Shown here piece after piece: positions 43,890-52,579 of a stretch of DNA of 64,000 bases. The notes under the pieces are model-generated. The model made no database searches. It worked only from the letters and a program-made list of their open reading frames with translations, and was not told the DNA's origin. How positions within the stretch are numbered: position 1 is the first letter of the stretch; every line of letters begins with the position of its first letter. The position numbers and the translations under genes were made by a program. Source of the DNA: Dorea sp. D27 (GTDB lineage Bacteria; Bacillota; Clostridia; Lachnospirales; Lachnospiraceae); assembly GCF_001185345.1 (NCBI RefSeq), contig NZ_KQ236747.1:152749-216748 (forward strand). Reading direction: 5' to 3'.

Positions 43890-45395
43890 ATGCAGGGTTT
43901 TACAGTCATTGATTTGGTTATTCTGATTGTATATTTGGCAGCGGTATTATTCGCCGGCCTTCATTTTGCCAAAAGAGAGATGAAGGGGAAAGAATATTTT
44001 AAAGGGGACGGGACTGTGCCGTGGTGGGTGACTTCCGTATCTATCTTTGCAACTTTGTTAAGCCCCATATCCTTCCTGTCTCTTGCAGGTAACTCATATG
44101 CAGGGACATGGATCATGTGGTTCGCCCAGCTCGGTATGCTGCTGGCAATCCCGCTTACGATCAGATATTTCCTTCCGATATACAGCAGACTGGATATCGA
44201 TACGGCGTACCATTATCTGGAGCTGCGGTTTGGGAGCAAAGGGCTGCGCGTGCTAGGTGCGGTCATGTTCATCATCTACCAGGTCGGACGTATGTCCATC
44301 ATCATGTATCTGCCGTGCATGGTACTTGGAAGCCTGACGGGAATCAGCGTAAACGTGCTCATCATCATCATGGGTGTCATAGCCATCATCTACTCATACA
44401 CAGGAGGGCTCAAGTCCGTGCTCTGGACCGATTTCATCCAGGGTTCAGTCCTTCTGATAGGCGTAACCTTTGCCCTTATATTCCTGCTCGCCAATATCGA
44501 CGGTGGAATCGGTGCTATCTTCCATTCCTTCTCGGCGGAGCACAAGTTCCTCGCAGTGGACCAGCCTATATTTGACATAAATATATTAAAAGACAGCGTG
44601 TTTATCATGATTGTAGGAGCCGGGCTCAATACGATGGGTTCCTACGTATCCAGCCAGGATATCGTACAACGTTTTACGACAACGACCGATACGAAAAAGC
44701 TGAATAAGATGATGCTCACGAATGGAGCACTTTCCATCTTCATCGCGACAGTATTCTACCTTATCGGTACAGGACTGTACGTGTTCTATCAGCAGAACGC
44801 GCTTCCTCCGGCAGCGGCACAGGATCAGATATTTGCGTCCTATATCGCATTCGAGCTTCCGGTAGGTATCACGGGACTTCTGCTGGCGGCCATCTATGCG
44901 GCATCACAGTCCACGCTGTCTACCGGACTCAACTCCGTGGCATCCAGCTGGACTTTGGACATCCAGGCAAGGCTTACGAAGAAGGAATTAAGCTTTGAGA
45001 AGCAGACGAAGATCGGACAGTACGTGTCACTCATCGTCGGTATATTTGCCATCGCCGTTGCCATGGTGCTGGCAAACGGCGGCGTGAAGTCCGCATATGA
45101 ATGGTTCAACGGTTTTATGGGACTTGTACTCGGTATTCTCGTCGGGACATTTATTCTTGGAGCATTTACGAAGAAGGCCAACACATTTGGGGCGGTTGCA
45201 GCGTTCATAGCAGCGTCTGCCGTCATGGTAGGTATCAAATATTTTGCGCCTGCAGGAAGCGTATCTATCTGGTCTTATTCCCTCATCTCCATTGCGGTAT
45301 CACTTGTGGTGGGTATACCGGCAAGCCTTATCTGGAGAAAAGTAAAGGGTGACGACAGCACTCCTGCGCCGGATACGACCGTATTTAAAAATTAG
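43890..45395 (+). CDS. Sodium:solute symporter, probable sialic acid transporter
   Basis: The 501-residue protein has about 13 hydrophobic segments and fits the SSS family: FKGDGTVPWWVTSVSIFATL, SPISFLSLAGNSYAGTW and IYSYTGGLKSVLWTDFIQGS are marks of the Na+-site helices. It sits inside the nan operon, between nanA and nanQ, so N-acetylneuraminate (or an anhydro form) is the likely cargo. AGGAGGAAGAG precedes the ATG. Confidence 0.9.
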   Translation: MQGFTVIDLVILIVYLAAVLFAGLHFAKREMKGKEYFKGDGTVPWWVTSVSIFATLLSPISFLSLAGNSYAGTWIMWFAQLGMLLAIPLTIRYFLPIYSRLDIDTAYHYLELRFGSKGLRVLGAVMFIIYQVGRMSIIMYLPCMVLGSLTGISVNVLIIIMGVIAIIYSYTGGLKSVLWTDFIQGSVLLIGVTFALIFLLANIDGGIGAIFHSFSAEHKFLAVDQPIFDINILKDSVFIMIVGAGLNTMGSYVSSQDIVQRFTTTTDTKKLNKMMLTNGALSIFIATVFYLIGTGLYVFYQQNALPPAAAQDQIFASYIAFELPVGITGLLLAAIYAASQSTLSTGLNSVASSWTLDIQARLTKKELSFEKQTKIGQYVSLIVGIFAIAVAMVLANGGVKSAYEWFNGFMGLVLGILVGTFILGAFTKKANTFGAVAAFIAASAVMVGIKYFAPAGSVSIWSYSLISIAVSLVVGIPASLIWRKVKGDDSTPAPDTTVFKN

Positions 45396-45421
45396 TGAGA
45401 GAAAAGGAGGAGTCCGCAGAC

Positions 45422-45874
45422 ATGATTTTTGGAAATATCCGTAATATAGAGGAATATACGTTCCTGGAGAGCCAGGTAAAAGAATGTTTTGCCTATGCCA
45501 GAGAACATGATTTAAAAGCATTTGAAAAGGGGAGTCATGAGATAGATGGAGACAGGCTGTTCGTCAATATCGCAGAGTATACGACGACAGAAGCCGCGGA
45601 CCGGTTCTGGGAAGCGCACAGGGACTATCTGGATATACACGTTATGCTGACAGGTCCGGAACAGATAGATGTAAACTTTATCGAAAATATGGATCAGAAA
45701 GATTATGTGCCTGCGGATGATTTCCTTCCTATGGATGGGGACAAGAATGGCCATGTAGTGCTTGACGAGGGCGATTTCCTTATCTGCTATCCACACGATG
45801 CACACCGTACGGCAGTTAAGGCAGGTGAGCCTGCGGCAATCAAAAAGGCCATATTCAAAGTACGCATTCATTAA
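45422..45874 (+). CDS. YhcH/YjgK/YiaL family protein (NanQ-like)
   Basis: This 150-residue cupin-like protein belongs to DUF386, whose member NanQ helps anomerise sialic acid. EGSHEIDGDRLFVNIAEYTT-like GSHEIDGDRLFVNIAEY, AHRDYLDIHVMLTGPEQID and FLICYPHDAHRTAV hold conserved acidic and His residues. The ATG at 45422 follows AAAAGGAGGAG. It is in the nan operon, with a palindromic repeat directly after it. Confidence 0.9.
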   Translation: MIFGNIRNIEEYTFLESQVKECFAYAREHDLKAFEKGSHEIDGDRLFVNIAEYTTTEAADRFWEAHRDYLDIHVMLTGPEQIDVNFIENMDQKDYVPADDFLPMDGDKNGHVVLDEGDFLICYPHDAHRTAVKAGEPAAIKKAIFKVRIH

Positions 45875-45881
45875 AGAAGAG

Positions 45882-45920
45882 GAGGGTCAGGCTTCTGCGC
45901 CAGCGGGGGCCTGGCCCCTT
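45882..45920. repeat. Dispersed palindromic repeat, family A (diverged copy 3)
   Basis: AGGGTCAGGC and GCCTGGCCCCTT form imperfect arms around TTCTGCGCCAGCGGGG. It lies between nanQ and nanK inside the operon, where a hairpin could attenuate or stabilise the message. Confidence 0.55.
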
Positions 45921-46040
45921 CGGACATGGAGGAGAAGTCCGTGGCAGCGTCGGGGCGGCGGATATGCAGGGGCAGGAGATTGCAGAAAATATTGTCTTAT
46001 ATTATAATGATAACAGTGGCAAAGAGGCTTAGGAGATTAT

Positions 46041-46949
46041 ATGAAAAAATATGTAAGCATAGATATAGGCGGTACGGCTATCAAATATGGAGTCATTGAT
46101 GAAAGCGGCCATATATGCACGAAGCGCGAGAAGAAGACGGAGGCCTGGAAAGGCGGTCCTTCTATACTGGGCAAAGCGTCAGACATCGTTGGGGAATTTG
46201 TGAATCAGGAAGAAATGGACGGCATATGCATATCTACCGCCGGAATGGTAGATACAAAGAAGGGAGAAATCTTCCATGCCGCCCCGCTCATACCGGATTA
46301 CGCTGGTACGCGGTTCAAAGAGGTACTGGAAGAGCGGTTCGGGATTCCGTGTGAAGTGGAAAATGACGTGAACTGTGCGGGTCTTGCAGAGTCCGTGTCC
46401 GGTGCGGCCGTGGGCAGCAGAAGCACGCTTATGCTTACGATCGGAACCGGAATCGGCGGCTGTATCATATTGGACGGCAAAGTATACCATGGTTTTAGCA
46501 ACAGCGCCTGTGAAGTCGGATATATGCATATGTGGGGCAGTGATTTCCAGACACTCGGCGCGGCCAGCATACTGACGAAAAAAGTGGCAGACAGAAAAGG
46601 GGAGCCTGTGGAACACTGGAACGGCTACCGCATTTTCGAGGGTGCCGAAAAGGGGGATGAAGTGTGCGCCGGGGCGATAGATGAGATGGTAGATATTCTT
46701 GGCATGGGAATCGCCAATATCTGCTATGTGCTGAATCCCCAGACCGTAGTGCTCGGGGGAGGCATCATGGCGCAGGAGGATTATCTGAAAGAGAAGATAG
46801 AGGCCGCCGCTGCCCGGTATCTTATTCCGAGCGTGGCGGACCATACGACGATATGCTTTGCGAAGCACAGGAATGAAGCCGGGATGCTTGGAGCCTTTTA
46901 CCACTTCAGGGGGAAGCAGTCCGAAAAGGTACAGAAAGTGGGAGATTAG
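46041..46949 (+). CDS. nanK: ROK-family kinase, probable N-acetylmannosamine kinase
   Basis: The 302-residue sugar kinase makes ManNAc-6-P. VSIDIGGTAIKYGV binds phosphate, VENDVNCAGLAE holds the catalytic Asp, and LTIGTGIGGCII is the second glycine loop. The ROK zinc motif CxCGxxGCxE is absent; the corresponding part reads YMHMWGSDFQTLGAAS. Operon position between nanQ and an RpiR regulator supports ManNAc as substrate, though glucose or GlcNAc are formal alternatives. Confidence 0.86.
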   Translation: MKKYVSIDIGGTAIKYGVIDESGHICTKREKKTEAWKGGPSILGKASDIVGEFVNQEEMDGICISTAGMVDTKKGEIFHAAPLIPDYAGTRFKEVLEERFGIPCEVENDVNCAGLAESVSGAAVGSRSTLMLTIGTGIGGCIILDGKVYHGFSNSACEVGYMHMWGSDFQTLGAASILTKKVADRKGEPVEHWNGYRIFEGAEKGDEVCAGAIDEMVDILGMGIANICYVLNPQTVVLGGGIMAQEDYLKEKIEAAAARYLIPSVADHTTICFAKHRNEAGMLGAFYHFRGKQSEKVQKVGD

Positions 46950-46971
46950 GCAGAGATAAGGCTGGTGGGTC

Positions 46972-47805
46972 ATGGAATATTATGTGAAGTCTGTAGTACC
47001 GTTAATCGAATCTAACTATGATAATTTTACGACCGTGGAAAAGAACATTGCAGACTTTTTCATCCAGAACAGGAAGAAGATGGACTTTTCTGCCCGGGCG
47101 GTCGCCGAGCTGCTCTTTGTATCCGAGGCTTCCCTTTCCAGATTTGCCAAGAAGTGCGGTTATCGGGGGTATCGGGAGTTCGTCTATCAGTATGAAGAGA
47201 CATTTGTAGAGAAGAAGGAATCTATCACTGGCAATACGAGAATGGTACTGAACGTATACCAGGAGCTGCTGAATAAGACGTACAGTCTTGTGGATGAAGT
47301 GCAGGTTGCCAGAATCAGCCGTTACCTGAACCGGGCGGCCAGAGTGTTCGTCTGCGGTATGGGGAGCTCCGGGCTGGCCGCGAGGGAGATGAAGCTCAGG
47401 TTTATGCGTATCGGTGTTGACATCGATTCCATACAGGACAGCGACCTGATGCGCATGCAGGCAGTATTTCAGAATGAAACATGTCTCGTATTCGGCATCA
47501 GCATAAGCGGTGAGAAAGAAGAAGTGCTGTATCTGCTGAGGGAGGCCCATGGAAGAGGAGCGAAGACCGTGCTGGTGACGGCCAAGAACAACGAGGCGTT
47601 CGACAAGTTCTGTGACGAGGTGCTGCTCATCCCGTCTCTTAAGCATCTGAACCACGGAAATGTTATCTCACCCCAGTTTCCGATACTCGTGATGCTGGAC
47701 ATTATCTATTCCTATTATCTGGAACAGGACAAGTACGAGAAAGAGACGCTGCATGACAATACGCTGCGGGCGCTGCAGAAGGATAAGCCTGAGAAATATA
47801 TATAA
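46972..47805 (+). CDS. MurR/RpiR-family regulator
   Basis: The 277-residue regulator has an N-terminal RpiR helix-turn-helix domain (about 10-85, with SARAVAELLFVSEASLSRFA) and a C-terminal SIS sugar-phosphate domain (about 120-255, VFVCGMGSSGLAAREMKL, LVFGISISGEKEEVL). In nan operons such proteins sense ManNAc-6-P or GlcNAc-6-P. The candidate operator at 42121 would link it to the operon promoter and to nagB. Confidence 0.9.
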   Translation: MEYYVKSVVPLIESNYDNFTTVEKNIADFFIQNRKKMDFSARAVAELLFVSEASLSRFAKKCGYRGYREFVYQYEETFVEKKESITGNTRMVLNVYQELLNKTYSLVDEVQVARISRYLNRAARVFVCGMGSSGLAAREMKLRFMRIGVDIDSIQDSDLMRMQAVFQNETCLVFGISISGEKEEVLYLLREAHGRGAKTVLVTAKNNEAFDKFCDEVLLIPSLKHLNHGNVISPQFPILVMLDIIYSYYLEQDKYEKETLHDNTLRALQKDKPEKYI

Positions 47806-47840
47806 AAGAGAGGAACATTCACATAGAGAGGAGAAAAGGT

Positions 47841-48965
47841 ATGTTAATTAAGAATGTAAAAGTGTTTACAGAGGAAAAGACATTTGAAGACGGTGAGATT
47901 ATTATCAGGGACGGCCTCATATCCGAGGGAGAAGGGGAGGCAGGGGAGGTCATAGACGGAGAAGGCTGCTATGCCATACCTGGTCTTATCGATATTCATT
48001 TTCACGGGTGCAAAGGCTATGATTTCTGCGATGGCACGAAGGAAGCGATTCGTGAGATTGCAAAGTATGAAGCCTCTGTCGGCGTGACGGCCATGTCCCC
48101 GGCTACGATGACGCTTCCGGTGGAGACGCTTGAGGAGATTCTCGCTACTGCCGCCGCATACAAAAAGGAGGCAGTAGACGGTGCGGACCTCATTGGAGTA
48201 AATATGGAAGGGCCGTTTATCAGCAAGGTGAAAAAGGGGGCCCAGGATGCGACATATATCATCCCGTGCAGCAAGGATATATTCCGACGTTTCCAGGCCG
48301 CGGCGCAGGGGCTCATCAAGTACGTCGGCGTGGCGCCGGAGGAAGAGGGGGCGCTGGAATTTGTCGAGCAGGTGAAGGATGAAGTGAACGTATCCCTGGC
48401 GCATACGAATGCGGGATATGATGATGCAAAGGCGGCCTATGATAAAGGCGCATGCCATGCCGTACACCTCTACAATGCGATGCCGCCGTTTACACACCGG
48501 GCACCGGGCGTCATCGGAGCCGTATCGGACAGCGGGCACGTCATGGCAGAGCTGATCTGTGACGGCGTGCATATCCATCCGTCTGTCGTGCGCGCCACGT
48601 TCAAGATGCTCGGCGCTGACCGGATTATCTTAATCAGCGACAGTATGCGTGCAACAGGCATGCCGGACGGAGAATACACGCTCGGCGGCCTTGCGGTAGA
48701 TGTGACAGGCAACCGGGCGACACTGGTATCAGACGGCGCTCTGGCAGGTTCGGCTACGAATCTTATGGACTGCCTGCGTACGGTGGTAAAAGAGATGGGG
48801 ATACCGCTCGAGACCGCTGTTGCGTGCGCGACGATGAATCCGGCAAAAAGCCTTGGAGAGTACGGCAAGTATGGTTCTATCACACCGGGCAAGAAGGGCA
48901 ATGTGGTATTGCTTGACAAGGACCTGAACCTGAAGGCTGTCATCAAAGATGGGAAAAGGATATAG
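47841..48965 (+). CDS. nagA: N-acetylglucosamine-6-phosphate deacetylase
   Basis: The 374-residue amidohydrolase removes acetate from GlcNAc-6-P. GLIDIHFHGCKGYDF (H-x-H), NMEGPFIS with metal Glu, LAHTNAGYDDA and VHLYNAMPPFTHRAPG with His ligands, DGVHIHP and LISDSMRATGM with catalytic Asp are all in place. With NanA, NanK, NanE and NagB it completes Neu5Ac to fructose 6-phosphate. Confidence 0.95.
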   Translation: MLIKNVKVFTEEKTFEDGEIIIRDGLISEGEGEAGEVIDGEGCYAIPGLIDIHFHGCKGYDFCDGTKEAIREIAKYEASVGVTAMSPATMTLPVETLEEILATAAAYKKEAVDGADLIGVNMEGPFISKVKKGAQDATYIIPCSKDIFRRFQAAAQGLIKYVGVAPEEEGALEFVEQVKDEVNVSLAHTNAGYDDAKAAYDKGACHAVHLYNAMPPFTHRAPGVIGAVSDSGHVMAELICDGVHIHPSVVRATFKMLGADRIILISDSMRATGMPDGEYTLGGLAVDVTGNRATLVSDGALAGSATNLMDCLRTVVKEMGIPLETAVACATMNPAKSLGEYGKYGSITPGKKGNVVLLDKDLNLKAVIKDGKRI

Positions 48966-48970
48966 AAGAA

Positions 48971-49681
48971 ATGTACAGAAGAGAAGGGGCCTGCCTCGTC
49001 TGCGGAAGAGATCTTGAATACTATGACAAAGCGATAAAGCTGGAATGTGCTCTGTGCGGGCAATGCTTTGAAAGCCGTTCTGCCTGTACAGACGGACACT
49101 ATGTCTGCGACCGCTGCCATGCTGAAAAAGGGATTGAAGTGATATCAGATACGTGCAAAAGGACGGCTTCACGCAATCCGATAGCCATCATGCAGGAGAT
49201 GATGCAGAACCCGTTCATATACATGCACGGGCCGGAGCACCATGTGATGGCAGGCGCTGCTCTTCTGGCAGCCTATCATAACTGCGGCGGGAATATTGAC
49301 TTATCAGCGGCCCTTGAGGAGATGAGGGCGAGAGGTGAGGAAGTGCCTGGCGGGGTGTGCGGTATGTGGGGCTGCTGCGGCGCGGCAGTCAGTACAGGGA
49401 TATTCATGAGCATCGTCACAAAGGCGACACCCCTGACGGGCAGATCCTGGCAGCTGTCCAACCGGATGACGGCAAGGGCGCTTGAGGCGATTGCCGTGCT
49501 TGGCGGTCCGCGTTGCTGCAAACGGGACTGCTTTACTGCCGTAAAAGAAGCAGCTGCAATGGTGAAGGAGGCATTTGACACAGAGATGGAGCTTCCGCAG
49601 AAGATAGAATGTGGATTTTTCATGGAAAACAAACAGTGCCTGGGGCAGAGCTGCCCGTACCATCCCTCTGCACAGAAATAG
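48971..49681 (+). CDS. Cysteine-rich protein, DUF5714-like
   Basis: The 236-residue protein starts 5 bases after nagA. An N-terminal zinc-ribbon-like part has CLVCG, CALCGQCF and CDRC (residues about 8-48). The main domain has HHVMAGAALLAAYHNCGG, GVCGMWGCCGAAVSTGIF, GGPRCCKRDC and a C-terminal CGFF..CLGQSCPY. The many conserved cysteines suggest an Fe-S or metal site, as in DUF5714 proteins. Function is unknown. A redox or maturation role unrelated to sugar use is possible. Confidence 0.7.
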   Translation: MYRREGACLVCGRDLEYYDKAIKLECALCGQCFESRSACTDGHYVCDRCHAEKGIEVISDTCKRTASRNPIAIMQEMMQNPFIYMHGPEHHVMAGAALLAAYHNCGGNIDLSAALEEMRARGEEVPGGVCGMWGCCGAAVSTGIFMSIVTKATPLTGRSWQLSNRMTARALEAIAVLGGPRCCKRDCFTAVKEAAAMVKEAFDTEMELPQKIECGFFMENKQCLGQSCPYHPSAQK

Positions 49682-49744
49682 CTCGGTTTGAAATTACTTC
49701 TTGACAAAAAAACAGAAATACGTTACCATTTCAGACAAGCAAGA

Positions 49745-50036
49745 TAAGATAATGAACAAAGGCTTTGAAAAGAAGAAGTAGCGGTCCGCACACCCATACA
49801 GAAAGCAGCCGGAAGATGAGAGGCGCATGAAAGAGCAGACGGTGAATACATCTTGGAGCCGCACACCGAAACCTCGTTATCGGGAGGAGAGTAGGCTGTG
49901 ACGCAAGGCATGCGTTAACGTGCATAAGCTGTATGAAGTGCAGCTTTCAGAGACCGGAAGCGTAAGCTTCAGGTGAATCAAGGTGGTATCACGGGAATTA
50001 GACCTCGTCCTTTCTATAGGGACGAGGTTTTTTGTC
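49745..50036 (+). ncRNA. T-box leader of tyrS (specifier TAC)
   Basis: The 459-base gap before tyrS holds a T-box leader. Stem I includes AGATGAGAG and the specifier loop GGTGAATACATCTTGG with TAC (Tyr) at 49847-49849. GAGAGTAGGCTGTGACG is the conserved linker. The T-box AAGGTGGTATCACGGG (49980-49995) lies before the terminator CCTCGTCC/GGACGAGG with a T run (50003-50033). Uncharged tRNA-Tyr should favour antitermination and tyrS expression. Confidence 0.9.
50003..50033 (+). terminator. Terminator of the tyrS T-box
   Basis: CCTCGTCC (50003-50010) pairs with GGACGAGG (50020-50027), then TTTTTT. Confidence 0.88.
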
Positions 50037-50038
50037 GG

Positions 50039-50094
50039 AATTAGCAAAGGGGTCAGACCCCTATGGCCATAGGGGTCTGACCCCTTTGCTAATT
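50039..50094. repeat. Dispersed palindromic repeat, family A (copy 4), perfect 56-base palindrome
   Basis: The 56 bases are fully self-complementary, with half AATTAGCAAAGGGGTCAGAC.CCCTATGG. It lies between the T-box terminator and tyrS, 47 bases before the start codon. The core is shared with copy 2 at 35544. Confidence 0.92.
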
Positions 50095-50140
50095 CACGAT
50101 ATTATCTGACAATTTTAAATTTTATAAGGAGAGATAAGCG

Positions 50141-51364
50141 ATGGGAATTTATGAGGAATTGCAGGCGAGAGGTCTGATTGCACAGGTTACGGATGAGGAA
50201 GAGATCAGAGAACTGATTAACAATGGGAAGGCGACGTTTTATATCGGGTTTGACCCGACGGCGGACAGCCTTCATGTAGGGCACTTTATGGCGCTCTGCC
50301 TGATGAAGAGGCTGCAGGATGCCGGCAATAAGCCGATTGCCCTTATCGGCGGAGGGACTGGCTATATCGGGGACCCGTCCGGGAGGACGGACATGCGTTC
50401 CATGATGACGCCGGAGACGATACAGCACAACTGTGACTGTTTCAAAAGGCAGATGAGCAAGTTTATTGACTTTTCAGAAGGCAAGGCGCTCATGGTGAAC
50501 AATGCAGACTGGCTGCTGGATCTGAACTATATCGATATGCTCCGCGAGATTGGCCCGCACTTTTCTGTCAACCGGATGCTGGCTGCGGAATGCTACAAGC
50601 AGAGGATGGAGAAGGGACTTACTTTCCTTGAGTTCAACTATATGATTATGCAGAGCTTTGATTTCTACATGCTGTACCAGAATTATGGGTGCAACATGCA
50701 GTTTGGCGGTGATGATCAGTGGGCCAACATGCTTGGAGGAACTGAACTTATCCGCCGGAAGCTTGGAAAGAACGCATGTGCGATGACCATCACGCTGCTT
50801 CTGAACTCAGAGGGAAAGAAGATGGGCAAGACGCAGAACGGCGCGGTATGGCTTGATCCGGAAAAGACTTCTCCGTTTGACTTCTACCAGTATTGGAGAA
50901 ATGTTGGGGATACGGATGTGCTGAAATGTATTCGTATGCTGACGTTCCTGCCGCTGGAAGAGATTGACAAGATGGATTCCTGGGAAGGCGCACAGTTGAA
51001 CACTGCCAAAGAAATTCTTGCCTACGAACTGACAAAGCTCGTTCATGGCGAAGAAGAGGCGGACAAAGCGCAGGAGTCTGCAAAAGCGCTGTTCAGCCAG
51101 GGAGCCGCCGCACAGATGCCCACGGCAGAGATAACAGCCGCTGATTTTGATGATGGATGCATCGATATCCTTACACTTCTGCTAAAGAGTGGCCTCGTGC
51201 CGTCCAAATCAGAAGCGAGACGTGCGGTACAGCAGGGGGGCGTGGCTGTGGACGGAGAGAAGGTCACGGACATCCAGGAAGTATTTGCTTCAGATGCATT
51301 TGCGGGAGAAGGCATGATATTAAAAAAAGGCAAGAAACATTTCCGCAAGATTGTGTTAAAATAG
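50141..51364 (+). CDS. tyrS: Tyrosyl-tRNA synthetase
   Basis: The 407-residue class I synthetase has the HIGH-like HVGHF in [11 protein letters not shown], the tyrosine-binding [10 protein letters not shown] and KMSKS-like [11 protein letters not shown]-terminal S4 RNA-binding domain (about 340-405, [18 protein letters not shown]) follows. AAGGAGAGAT precedes the ATG. Expression is under the T-box upstream. Confidence 0.96.
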   Translation: MGIYEELQARGLIAQVTDEEEIRELINNGKATFYIGFDPTADSLHVGHFMALCLMKRLQDAGNKPIALIGGGTGYIGDPSGRTDMRSMMTPETIQHNCDCFKRQMSKFIDFSEGKALMVNNADWLLDLNYIDMLREIGPHFSVNRMLAAECYKQRMEKGLTFLEFNYMIMQSFDFYMLYQNYGCNMQFGGDDQWANMLGGTELIRRKLGKNACAMTITLLLNSEGKKMGKTQNGAVWLDPEKTSPFDFYQYWRNVGDTDVLKCIRMLTFLPLEEIDKMDSWEGAQLNTAKEILAYELTKLVHGEEEADKAQESAKALFSQGAAAQMPTAEITAADFDDGCIDILTLLLKSGLVPSKSEARRAVQQGGVAVDGEKVTDIQEVFASDAFAGEGMILKKGKKHFRKIVLK

Positions 51365-51399
51365 TTTTAACGGCAGATGGCCGCTAGAAGGAGGAATGT

Positions 51400-51909
51400 A
51401 TGATGGCGTTTAAAGAAACTGCAATCGAAGATCTGAGCTTTAATCCGTTCGAGAAGATATCAAAGCAGTGGATGCTTATCACTGCGGGAGATGAACTCAA
51501 ATCCAACACGATGACCGCAAGCTGGGGCGGTGTCGGAATCATGTGGGGAAAGCCGGTAGTGACTGCGTATATACGGCCCCAGAGATATACGAAGGAATTT
51601 GTGGATATGAATGACACATTTACCATATCTTTCCTTCCCCAGGAGCAGCGTAAAGCGCTGAACGTATGTGGAGCCGTGTCGGGACGCGACGTGGAGGATA
51701 AGTGGAAGGAAGCCGGCCTTCATCCGTACTATGTAGATGATTCTGCGGCAGTGGAAGAGGCGGAGATGATATTCGTCTGTAAAAAGCTGTATGCACAGGA
51801 AATGTATCCCGAATGTTTCATAGAAACGGAATGTGATACAAAATGGTATCCGGAGGCGGACTATCATACGATGTATATTGCAGAGATTACAAAAGTTTTA
51901 GTAAAATAA
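51400..51909 (+). CDS. Flavin reductase-like (FMN-binding split barrel) protein
   Basis: The 169-residue protein resembles flavin reductase/FMN-binding split barrel proteins: NTMTASWGGVGIMWGKPVV and FTISFLPQE are the flavin-binding strands. No NADH specificity is apparent. It follows tyrS by 35 bases with AGAAGGAGG and ends before a strong terminator. Role unknown; two adjacent ATGs are possible starts. Confidence 0.85.
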   Translation: MMAFKETAIEDLSFNPFEKISKQWMLITAGDELKSNTMTASWGGVGIMWGKPVVTAYIRPQRYTKEFVDMNDTFTISFLPQEQRKALNVCGAVSGRDVEDKWKEAGLHPYYVDDSAAVEEAEMIFVCKKLYAQEMYPECFIETECDTKWYPEADYHTMYIAEITKVLVK

Positions 51910-51913
51910 TGGA

Positions 51914-51959
51914 AAAGGATGTTGATTCGAGTGTAATATTCAAATCAACATCCTTTTTT
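51914..51959 (+). terminator. Terminator after the flavin reductase gene
   Basis: AAAGGATGTTGATT (51914-51927) pairs perfectly with AATCAACATCCTTT (51943-51956) and ends in a T run. Confidence 0.92.
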
Positions 51960-52027
51960 GATAGATTTCCCTGCTTTTGTGCGAAGTAATAAGTGTAGGG
52001 ACGATACACCTGCGCGGGGTAGAAACT

Positions 52028-52576
52028 ATGAAGATAACGGAAAGCAATTATGTAGAGCAGCTGAAAAAGCACGATGAGAAGGCGCTCATGTATGTGATAA
52101 GTGAATATGGCGGTATGCTGAATGCTATAGTATGTACACGTCTCAGACTTTTGAAAGACTATCAGGAAGAGTGCCTCAACGATGTATTTCTCGGAATCTG
52201 GAGGAATATCGGCAGTTTCAACATGGAAAAAAGCAGTTTCAGAAACTGGTGCGCTGGGATTGCCAGATATAAGGCATTGGATTTCCTCAGAAAATACTAC
52301 CGGGAAATTACATTTGAGAATATTGACGATATGGATATTCCGAAGGCCGACGAGGAGCTGGAACATATTGCGGAGCAGGAGATATCCGAGGAGCTGGAGC
52401 AGATGCTTGATTGCCTGAACGAGACGGACAGAGCAATTTTTATCAAGCTTTATATGGAAGAGAAGGATTTGGATGAAGTAAGTGCGGAGACCGGACTGAA
52501 AAAAGATGTCATCTACAACCGTCTGTCCAGGGGAAAGAAACGTATCCGTTCCATGTACGGAAGCAGGGAGGTGTAG
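52028..52576 (+). CDS. ECF-type RNA polymerase sigma factor
   Basis: The 182-residue sigma-70 family member has region 2 (about 8-75, DYQEECLNDVFLGIWRNI) and region 4 (about 115-175, LDEVSAETGLKKDVIYNRLSRGKKRI). The frame is open 17 codons further upstream, but ATG 52028 gives the normal N-terminus. The stop is 3 bases from the start of the DUF4179 gene, the classical sigma/anti-sigma arrangement. Confidence 0.88.
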   Translation: MKITESNYVEQLKKHDEKALMYVISEYGGMLNAIVCTRLRLLKDYQEECLNDVFLGIWRNIGSFNMEKSSFRNWCAGIARYKALDFLRKYYREITFENIDDMDIPKADEELEHIAEQEISEELEQMLDCLNETDRAIFIKLYMEEKDLDEVSAETGLKKDVIYNRLSRGKKRIRSMYGSREV

Positions 52577-52579
52577 GAG

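Noticed and set aside
46179..46973. Minus-strand frame of 264 residues opposite nanK
   Set aside because: It is a shadow of the clear ROK kinase.
50039..50094. The perfect palindrome as a CRISPR repeat
   Set aside because: It is a single copy here with no regularly spaced repeats; related copies are kilobases apart with different flanks.
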